The notes under the pieces: generated by a model | Told to the model about the DNA's origin: nothing | The model's database searches: none | The model's input: only the letters and a program-made list of their open reading frames with translations | Assembly: GCA_964293585.1 (NCBI GenBank) | Contig: CAXYYS010000033.1 | Location: 1 to 20,657, forward strand | Direction: 5' to 3' | Source of the DNA: JAKVKY01 sp964293585 | GTDB lineage: Bacteria; Bacillota; Negativicutes; Acidaminococcales; Acidaminococcaceae | Length of the DNA: 20,657 nt | Position numbers and translations under genes: made by a program | Shown here: positions 6,084-11,917 of the stretch, one piece after another | How positions within the stretch are numbered: position 1 is the first letter of the stretch | Layout: each line of letters opens with the position of its first letter

Positions 6084-6782
6084 ATGAAGTTTTGTAAATT
6101 TTGTGGTGCTCAGCTCAAGGATGAAGCCCGGTTTTGTCCTAAATGTGGCAAGGCCCAAGGCACGGCGTCCGTAAATCCGGGACAACCTCAGGCACCCAGA
6201 CCCCAACCTGTTCCGCAGCCGGTTCAGACCCCCACGTATCAACAGCCGCCAGCAGCTACGCCGGCGCCTGCTAAAAGTAATAGCTTATATTTAATCATCG
6301 GCATACTGGCAGCTCTGGTTACTGCCGGTGGTGCTTATTTTGCCCTTGGCAGTGGCGGCAAAGCTAACACGGCAATCACCCCCGCAGCTAAAACCGAATC
6401 TATGGCCAAGCCGGCAGCATCAGCATCAGCGGCGAAAGCCAAGGTAGATGCCAAGGCATCGGTGGCGACGCTGCAGAACTTTGAAGACCGTCTGGCTACT
6501 TTTGCCGGGCGTATTAACGGCGGTCAGGAAGATAAAGCCGCTTTAGTGGCTGTAGGCAATGTGCTGAAAGATGATATTACCCTGGAGAAAAATAAATTGC
6601 ACACGCTGGAAAACGATGCCACGGTGCAACGGTTAGATCAGCTTTTTGGCATTCAGTGGAAACGCGCCGATTGCATGGTGCGCGGCTTAAAAGGTTATAG
6701 CGGCGCTTATGCGGAAGGCGGCGGTTACTACGATGAGTTTCAGGCCAAGTTTGCCAAATTTAAACAGGATATAGGCGTATAA
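6084..6782 (+). CDS. zinc-ribbon single-pass membrane protein
   Basis: The product (232 residues) opens with a zinc ribbon, C4-x2-C7 and C18-x2-C21, of the type often found before one membrane helix in Firmicutes. A Pro/Gln/Ala-rich linker (30-65), a transmembrane helix (about 67-88) and a ~140-residue outer region follow. The outer part is first Ala/Lys-rich, then helical with conserved-looking charged residues and C-terminal aromatic residues. GGAGG at 6069-6073 lies 10 nt before ATG 6084; an upstream GTG at 6078 is only 4 nt from it and is less likely. The M48 peptidase gene starts 28 nt after the stop, with a similar zinc ribbon, so both probably act together. Function unknown. Confidence 0.75.
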   Translation: MKFCKFCGAQLKDEARFCPKCGKAQGTASVNPGQPQAPRPQPVPQPVQTPTYQQPPAATPAPAKSNSLYLIIGILAALVTAGGAYFALGSGGKANTAITPAAKTESMAKPAASASAAKAKVDAKASVATLQNFEDRLATFAGRINGGQEDKAALVAVGNVLKDDITLEKNKLHTLENDATVQRLDQLFGIQWKRADCMVRGLKGYSGAYAEGGGYYDEFQAKFAKFKQDIGV

Positions 6783-6810
6783 AAATTTAGACGATAGGGA
6801 GACGATAGCA

Positions 6811-8172
6811 GTGACTTTGCGAAAAGTGTGTCCTCAATGTCAAACGATAGTAGATAAGGATTCCTTGTTCTGTGAAAAGTGCGGCGCAAATCTTAGGGCT
6901 ATACCGGTAACGGAAATCAGGTGTTGCCCTAATTGTGGTAAGCTATTGGATGCAGACGCATTGTTCTGCGATGGTTGCGGTGCAAAGGTGGAAACTGGGT
7001 CCTTAGCATCCGCACTAACACAACCAGAAGTGGATTCAGATAAAGGACGAAATACGATTTCGGAGCAAGTTTCTGTTACTGACAAAACGATAGTTGATCA
7101 TCCTTCTATGCCTGGACCGGAGACGGTAGGTACAATGCAACAGCCTGTTGCTCCAGTACCTGTGACTGTTACTCAATCAACTACCAGTTCTGTACACGCC
7201 AAACTGCAGAAATTAGGGGACTATGCACCTGAAGTTTCGGGAACTGATGTGACTAATTACGCAATTTTAATAATTACCTTTATTACGGATTTTATTATCG
7301 TAAGTGTGTTTTGGTTCTGGGTAATAGGTATTTTCGCACCAGGGCCAAACGCTAATATCTATGTGAATGTCGCAACTGTATTAACTTTGATCCTACCTTG
7401 TATTTTGTCTAAAACAAGTTTTATGCAAGAATGGGCAGTTTGGACCAACGGTGGCCGGTCACTTTTAAGAGCTGAGGCGCAAACCATTTATAATGCTTTT
7501 AGCTTAGTTTGCCAGCAGGCGGGATTAGATCCCAACAACTTTAACTTATATGCAAGTGACGAACAAGTTTATAATGCGTTTTCAGTAGGGGAGAAGAATA
7601 TTGTTGTTAATATGCCATATCTGGCTCCAAATGTCCCCAAGGAAGTATTGGCAGGTATTCTTGCGCATGAGATGGGACATCTTCAACATCATGATACACG
7701 GTATTCATACTATAGCTATCTGATGAGTGTTTTTCCTAATTTTCTACTTACTATTTTTAGAATGATTATTAATCTTTTCGGGCGGATTTCAAATTTCTCA
7801 GTTACCACGAATTGGGATGGAACAAGGACAATTAGTGATGCTGGAGCATTCTGTCGAATCATAAATTGGACCTTATGGTTGACGTATGAAATTTTCCATC
7901 TTATCGTTGAAATTCCTGCTCTTCTTGCTCAAAAGTTTTTAAGCAGACGGGCCGAAAAGGCTGCTGATAAATATGCATGTGATATCGGACTGGGACGCGG
8001 TCTGTATGCAGGGTTACAGCAAATTTCACAGTTTGAACGACGCCTGAATTTTTTTGAAAGAATTTTTAGCGATCATCCGGAAACAATGAGACGATTACAA
8101 CAGATAAGCACTTATTTGGCTACGGAAGAAGCAAGAGATATGAGGATAACGAATAATAATAGTCAGGTCTAA
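6811..8172 (+). CDS. M48-like membrane metallopeptidase with two zinc ribbons
   Basis: The 453-residue protein has two N-terminal zinc ribbons (C7, C10, C21, C24 and C39, C42, C53, C56), a Ser/Thr/Val-rich linker (60-145), two membrane helices (about 149-175 and 182-199) and an M48-like peptidase domain. HEMGH (286-290) supplies two zinc ligands and the catalytic Glu; E382 in RRAEKAAD is the expected third ligand. Hydrophobic stretches at 300-322 and 351-373 lie between them, as in HtpX-type enzymes. GTG start follows AGGGAG by 9 nt. HtpX-like proteases degrade membrane proteins; the zinc ribbons are an unusual addition and could bind partners such as the preceding gene product. The gene is visibly more AT-rich than its neighbours. 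Confidence 0.85.
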   Translation: MTLRKVCPQCQTIVDKDSLFCEKCGANLRAIPVTEIRCCPNCGKLLDADALFCDGCGAKVETGSLASALTQPEVDSDKGRNTISEQVSVTDKTIVDHPSMPGPETVGTMQQPVAPVPVTVTQSTTSSVHAKLQKLGDYAPEVSGTDVTNYAILIITFITDFIIVSVFWFWVIGIFAPGPNANIYVNVATVLTLILPCILSKTSFMQEWAVWTNGGRSLLRAEAQTIYNAFSLVCQQAGLDPNNFNLYASDEQVYNAFSVGEKNIVVNMPYLAPNVPKEVLAGILAHEMGHLQHHDTRYSYYSYLMSVFPNFLLTIFRMIINLFGRISNFSVTTNWDGTRTISDAGAFCRIINWTLWLTYEIFHLIVEIPALLAQKFLSRRAEKAADKYACDIGLGRGLYAGLQQISQFERRLNFFERIFSDHPETMRRLQQISTYLATEEARDMRITNNNSQV

Positions 8173-8213
8173 TAAGTGAACAATTTATGATTTGCAAACT
8201 TGATTAAATATTT

Positions 8214-8247
8214 AGGACGATGTACCCCGGTACACCGTCCTATTTTT
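8214..8247. terminator. hairpin terminator between convergent genes
   Basis: AGGACGATGTACC (8214-8226) and GGTACACCGTCCT (8229-8241) form a 13-bp stem with a single A/C mismatch and a two-base loop, followed by ATTTTTG. It ends the peptidase operon and faces the toxin gene. Its arms recur around a longer insert at 9674-9752. Confidence 0.85.
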
Positions 8248-8271
8248 GTTACAATGATTTTACTCATGATA

Positions 8272-8595
8272 TTATTTGTTTTTTACGGTTGCAATTTTAC
8301 TTAAGTCTCGTTTAGCGTAGATAATGCGATAAATCTCTATTGTTTTGCTCTTTTCACGGATGATGTAAAAAAGCAAGTAGTTCTTAAGAGACAGGATACG
8401 GTATTCCTGTTCTGCTACGCTTGGCAAAACTCTAACCGGAAAAGCGTAGGGATAGAGTAAAGCAAGCTTAACTTTTTTGCGGAACAGGCGGATAAATTTT
8501 AAAGCGGCCCGGGGAGATTGGAGTTCTTTCTCAATGTAATCCACAATTTCCTGTAAATCCTGGCCGGCTAGGGGTAAGAGGACCAGTTTATACAT
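8272..8595 (-). CDS. RelE/ParE-superfamily toxin
   Basis: The 107-residue protein has the RelE/ParE fold pattern: an N-terminal strand (YKLVLLPLAGQDL), a helix pair (EIVDYIEKEL and AALKFIRLFRKKVKLAL), then the core strands around YRILSLKNYLLFYII and IEIYRIIYAKRDL. ParE members poison gyrase, while RelE members cut mRNA on the ribosome; sequence alone does not decide which applies here. Its ATG overlaps the antitoxin gene by 8 nt, a typical translationally coupled arrangement with the antitoxin first. It is complete in length for the family. Confidence 0.88.
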   Translation of the reverse strand: MYKLVLLPLAGQDLQEIVDYIEKELQSPRAALKFIRLFRKKVKLALLYPYAFPVRVLPSVAEQEYRILSLKNYLLFYIIREKSKTIEIYRIIYAKRDLSKIATVKNK

Positions 8596-8875
8596 GTTTT
8601 TCAGCCACCTTGAATTTTAATTTCTTTTCCAGGTCATCCATGTATTTGTCAAAATCTAAACGGGTACCGGTGGTAGCTGCTTCCAGTTCAGCTGCCTTTA
8701 ACTTTTCCACAATATCATTGGTAAAGATAAGGTCGCTGTAAGCTTCCAGGCTTAAGACTACCATGTCGCCGGTACCATTCTTGGTTAGGATGACAGGCTC
8801 TTTTTGCTCGTGTACAATCTGAGAGATTTCGGTAAATTTATTACGCAGATCGGAAACTGGTCTGATATTTAACAT
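8588..8875 (-). CDS. Phd/YefM-family antitoxin
   Basis: From the chosen start the protein has 95 residues. The N-terminal half (MLNIRPVSDLRNKFTEIS, then PVILTKNGTGDMVVLSLEAY) is the Phd/YefM DNA-binding fold. The C-terminal half is a charged helix that would wrap and neutralise the toxin. The start at 8873-8875 follows GAGGTG by about 6 nt; a longer frame from 8923 would read through the operator and is unlikely. It overlaps the toxin by 8 nt. The perfect palindrome just upstream suggests the usual autorepression. Confidence 0.9.
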   Translation of the reverse strand: MLNIRPVSDLRNKFTEISQIVHEQKEPVILTKNGTGDMVVLSLEAYSDLIFTNDIVEKLKAAELEAATTGTRLDFDKYMDDLEKKLKFKVAEKHV

Positions 8876-8897
8876 TGTTCTCACCTCTGACATTAGC

Positions 8898-8915
8898 TTA
8901 TCATAATTATGATAA
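8898..8915. promoter_or_regulatory. toxin-antitoxin operator, 18-bp perfect palindrome
   Basis: TTATCATAATTATGATAA reads the same on both strands. It lies 22 nt upstream of the antitoxin ATG and includes a -10-like TATGAT on the minus strand, so antitoxin binding here would block its own promoter. The role is inferred from known Phd/YefM systems. Confidence 0.6.
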
Positions 8916-8982
8916 TAGGGCAAGAAAATTTATCTCGCCTGCTCTTCCTTCTTTTTCCCCCGTTCCCCCTTTTATTACCTTA

Positions 8983-8991
8983 TGGTATAAT
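8983..8991 (+). promoter_or_regulatory. extended -10 promoter
   Basis: TGG plus TATAAT (8986-8991) stands 34 nt before the start of the membrane protein at 9026. Confidence 0.65.
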
Positions 8992-9025
8992 TTCTTACAA
9001 AGAGGAAGATGCGGAGGGGATTATT

Positions 9026-9568
9026 ATGGGAAGTTTTATTGAGGCCAAACTGCTGAACCTGCGGCAAAAACCGTTGTTGCTGAATCTTGTGTGCTTTGTG
9101 GCAGCCAGCGCGGTTTCCTGGGGCTATATGGCCAATACGACTTTAAAGTTAAAGAAGGCGGCAGAAGGCTTAGGGTCCCTGGGTTTTATGTGCGGACTGA
9201 TCGCCGTGGCTTATTATCTGGTGCGGGAATTTTATGTGCGCAGTAAAAAGAAACAGATGCAGTGGTCGGCGGGTACGGACGGCAAGGTGCGGTCGGTGCT
9301 GAGCGCGCTGCGGGCCTGGCATCCAGTCCTGGGGACGCTAATGCTGTATTTTATCCTGTGGCACGGGTTCTTTATGCTGAAAGCCGGACTGCCGCTAGGC
9401 AGCAGCCGCATCATTTTCGGTTCGCTGACTTTGCTGGGCCTGGTGGTGATGATGGCTCTGGGCGTTCAGTTGGTGCAACAGGCTGCCTTGCGGGTTACGC
9501 ACCGCAAAGTTTTGCTGGTGGTCTTCGTGCTGTTCCTGATGCATCTGTATCTTAAATTCACTCTATGA
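9026..9568 (+). CDS. heme-type membrane protein with two H-x13-H motifs
   Basis: The 180-residue protein is almost wholly membrane-embedded, with helices near residues 16-33, 50-67, 99-116, 128-150 and 161-177. Two histidine pairs have the same spacing: H99/H113 (WHPVLG to LWHG) and H159/H173 (THRKV to MHLYL). Paired H-x13-H motifs in neighbouring helices are the bis-heme b signature of ferric reductase-like and cytochrome b561-like domains. No FAD/NAD domain is fused or adjacent, so an electron donor must come from elsewhere. GGAGGGG (9013-9019) lies 6 nt before ATG 9026, making this start preferable to longer ones. Heme binding is inference from the spacing; the family remains unnamed. Confidence 0.7.
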   Translation: MGSFIEAKLLNLRQKPLLLNLVCFVAASAVSWGYMANTTLKLKKAAEGLGSLGFMCGLIAVAYYLVREFYVRSKKKQMQWSAGTDGKVRSVLSALRAWHPVLGTLMLYFILWHGFFMLKAGLPLGSSRIIFGSLTLLGLVVMMALGVQLVQQAALRVTHRKVLLVVFVLFLMHLYLKFTL

Positions 9569-9673
9569 TGCAGGTGTGTTTACTCCCGTGGTTATGGGCG
9601 TGAGTAATGCCAAAAGTACCGGCGTGGTGCATACCGTGTTTGATGCCTAAAAATAGCAAACTCTAAAAATTGA

Positions 9674-9752
9674 AGGACGATGTACCTTGAAGTGTACCCT
9701 AAATGTTAGACAAAAAATAACATTTTGGGTGCAGATCAGCGTACACCGTCCT
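9674..9752. terminator. nested double hairpin between convergent genes
   Basis: Outer arms AGGACGATGTACC (9674-9686) and GTACACCGTCCT (9741-9752) are nearly identical to those of the 8214 terminator. Between them lies a second stem, ACCCTAAATGTTA (9696-9708) against TAACATTTTGGGT (9718-9730), 12 of 13 paired around GACAAAAAA. TTTTCTTT follows on the plus strand. It separates the heme-type protein from the minus-strand nuclease-like gene. The 9569-9673 stretch otherwise holds only a short open frame without a start site. Confidence 0.75.
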
Positions 9753-9766
9753 TTTCTTTAGCTTTT

Positions 9767-10606
9767 TTAAAACGGCAGCACGGTCCAGGATTTCTGTTCC
9801 TCTTCCAGGCAGTCGATGATGGTTTCGTCCTCGCTGCAGCGGGTAAAGAGGTCGTCCAGCATGCGGGCAAATTTTTTCTGGTCTTCCTTATAAAAGAATT
9901 CTACGTCCCGCATGGCGACAGATTTTTGCAGTTCCACCAGAGCATCGCTGCGATCCTCCCTGGTCCAGGGGGAATATTTGTACAGGTACACACAGGGTAC
10001 TAGGATATAGCCACGTCCGGTGCTGGCACTGACGGCGTCCAGCCGCTCTTCCATTTTCTCTTTGTATTTGAGAATCTGGTGGTGCAGATGTTCCGCCGGC
10101 GCTTGTTTTAGATGCAGGGGCTGGTCCAGGTCCGGCGGCGGTAAATAGGGGGCAGGTGACGCATCTTTGTGGTGGCCTGTAGCCGTTACCGCTGCCGTGG
10201 CAGCGCCAGCATCCTGTGGTGCTGCTTGTGCAATTGCCTCCGTGGTGCCGCGCGGTTTTTTCCAGCCGGCATATTTCCACTGCCAGGCTTTTAGTTCTAC
10301 CACCACTACTGCGTCGTCACCTTCGCTATCTTTGCCGGCCAGCATAAAATCAATATGCCGTTTGGAGACCGCCCGGGGAATCTCGTACTCAATATAAACC
10401 TGGGTGTCCGCCGGAATATGGGACAGCTGTAAAACCCTGGCCATGGCCGGCAGGGAGGTGTACCAGGACTTGATCTCTTTTACGCCGGCTTCCTTGCCGC
10501 TTTCCGAAAGATAAAAATCTTTCATCAGGCTGACAAAGCCGGTTACATCTTTGCCGTTGTCAATGTCCTCTAAAAATTCCTGCTTGGTCGCCCGGTACAG
10601 GGTCAT
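9767..10606 (-). CDS. stand-alone PD-(D/E)XK-like domain, related to DUF2075 N-terminus
   Basis: The 279-residue protein resembles the N-terminal region that precedes the ATPase in DUF2075-type helicase proteins: ATKQEFLEDI (6-15), SWYTSLPAMARVL, YIEYEIP, SKRHIDFMLAG (81-91) and VVVELKAW (101-108). D86 and E104-x-K106 fit a PD-(D/E)XK nuclease core. H176-Q177 would match the following conserved His/Gln helix. An Ala/Pro/His-rich insert occupies 120-165. The ATPase part is missing: the chain ends about 40 residues after FFYKEDQ, with a proper stop. GGAGG lies 7 nt before the ATG, and the gene starts 15 nt after the epimerase. It could be a small defence or repair nuclease, or a domain remnant; activity is not shown. 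Confidence 0.65.
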   Translation of the reverse strand: MTLYRATKQEFLEDIDNGKDVTGFVSLMKDFYLSESGKEAGVKEIKSWYTSLPAMARVLQLSHIPADTQVYIEYEIPRAVSKRHIDFMLAGKDSEGDDAVVVVELKAWQWKYAGWKKPRGTTEAIAQAAPQDAGAATAAVTATGHHKDASPAPYLPPPDLDQPLHLKQAPAEHLHHQILKYKEKMEERLDAVSASTGRGYILVPCVYLYKYSPWTREDRSDALVELQKSVAMRDVEFFYKEDQKKFARMLDDLFTRCSEDETIIDCLEEEQKSWTVLPF

Positions 10607-10621
10607 GGCGCCGCCTCCGTC

Positions 10622-11689
10622 TTATTTTGTAGAAAACTTATAAATCGTGGTGGCGGTAAAAGCCGTGCCGGGGCGCAGTACAGTGCTGGGCCAGTCCGGT
10701 TTGTGGATGCTGTCCGGATATTTTTGCGCTTCCAGGGCCAGACCGCCGCAGCTCACATAAGGTTTGCCGCCTTTGCCGATATCTTTGGCGCCGTTTAAGC
10801 CGCTGCCGCTGTAGAACTGCAGTCCGGGCTCGGTAGTGTACACGTCCAGCACGCGGCCGCTTTCCGGGGCGTACACTGTGGCGGCGTGTTTTAGTTCCTG
10901 ACCGGGCTGCTGCCGCAGTACAAAGTTATTGTCGTAGATGCCGTTCTGGCGGGCGCCAATCTTTTGGGGCGTGGTAAAATCCAGGTCGGTGCCTTTGATG
11001 TTCACAATCTCGCCTGTGGTGATCAAGTCGCTGCGTACCGGCGTATACTGGTCCGCATAGATGGTCAGCTCGTGGCCTTTCACATCGCCGCTGCCGGTGC
11101 CGTTCAGGTTCCAGTAGGCATGGTTGCAGACGTTGATAATAGTGGGCTTATCCGTGGTGGCGTGGTAGGTGCATACCAGGCTGCCGTCATCTTTTAACTG
11201 GTAGCGGGTGATGAGCAGACAGTTGCCCGGATAGCCGTCCTGACCGTCCTTAAAGAGCAACTGCAGTTCCAGGGTGGCGGCGTCAATTTGCTTGGCGTCG
11301 AAGACCTGGGTGCGGCTGCCGGTGGTGCCGCCGTGCAGAGAATTGGTCACGTTGTTCAGGGACAGGTGGTACGTTTTCCCGTCCAGGGTGAACTCGCCTT
11401 TGTCGATACGGTTGGCGTAGCGGCCGATGGTGGCGCCGCTGGACAGCTGGTTGGTCCTGGCTTCGTCCAGGGTGTCATAACCCAGAGTCACATCGCCTAG
11501 CTGACCGTTCCTGTCCGGCACCAGCACCTGCACCAGACGGGCGCCAAAGTTGGAAATCTTCACGATCAGTCCCTGTTTATTGGTGAGGGTATACAGATGC
11601 ACAGGTTTTCCGTTCAGCACTGCTTCGTAGGCCTGGGGGTCTACCTCGGTATAACCGGCGGCAGCTTGTTGCTTGTTGGTGATTTCCAT
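10622..11689 (-). CDS. galM: aldose 1-epimerase (galactose mutarotase)
   Basis: The 355-residue enzyme interconverts alpha and beta anomers of galactose or glucose, feeding the Leloir pathway. The family signatures are NFGARLVQVLVPDR (47-60), GYDTLDEA, TIGRYANRI (87-95), NSLHGG (116-121), NHAYWNL (189-195), YDNNFVL and GLALEAQKYPD (316-326). H119 and H190 are expected to act as acid and substrate contact, with E320 as the base. Length is normal and no signal peptide is present. AAGGAA lies 9 nt before the ATG. No other galactose gene is in the window; instead a nuclease-like gene follows after 15 nt. A TATAAT lies about 110 nt upstream on the same strand. Confidence 0.95.
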   Translation of the reverse strand: MEITNKQQAAAGYTEVDPQAYEAVLNGKPVHLYTLTNKQGLIVKISNFGARLVQVLVPDRNGQLGDVTLGYDTLDEARTNQLSSGATIGRYANRIDKGEFTLDGKTYHLSLNNVTNSLHGGTTGSRTQVFDAKQIDAATLELQLLFKDGQDGYPGNCLLITRYQLKDDGSLVCTYHATTDKPTIINVCNHAYWNLNGTGSGDVKGHELTIYADQYTPVRSDLITTGEIVNIKGTDLDFTTPQKIGARQNGIYDNNFVLRQQPGQELKHAATVYAPESGRVLDVYTTEPGLQFYSGSGLNGAKDIGKGGKPYVSCGGLALEAQKYPDSIHKPDWPSTVLRPGTAFTATTIYKFSTK

Positions 11690-11798
11690 CTTGCAAGTTC
11701 CTTCTTTCTTTGCTCCCGTTTGCGGTGGGCGTCAGTTTTTAGCCTGGCTGGGACTATTTTCCTGACGCTGGCCGGTACGGGATTTTTCCTTAAGTTTT

Positions 11799-11804
11799 AT
11801 TATA
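11799..11804 (-). promoter_or_regulatory. -10 element for galM direction
   Basis: The complement of ATTATA (11799-11804) is a perfect TATAAT pointing to galM, with only a weak TTTTAC at 17 nt. It lies 110 nt before the start codon. The 11690-11917 gap holds this and the divergent promoter and nothing else recognisable. Confidence 0.4.
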
Positions 11805-11850
11805 GCCGCTTTGCCGCAAAAGTAAAAGCACCGTACTATCTTTTCCCGGT

Positions 11851-11890
11851 CGGGTACGCTATAATATTTATACATAGGTAAGCGTACCGG
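11851..11890 (+). promoter_or_regulatory. -10 element flanked by inverted repeat, upstream of MATE gene
   Basis: TATAAT (11860-11865) lies 52 nt before ATG 11918. It is bracketed by CGGGTACGCT (11851-11860) and AGCGTACCGG (11881-11890), which are complementary at 9 of 10 positions. A regulator bound to both arms, or a hairpin at the start of the transcript, could control the transporter. Confidence 0.45.
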
Positions 11891-11917
11891 ATACTGCCGG
11901 CGCGTATACCTTCCGGC

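Noticed and set aside
8876..8923. Longer antitoxin start at 8923
   Set aside because: It would translate through the palindromic operator; the start at 8875 has a good ribosome-binding site and the normal family N-terminus.
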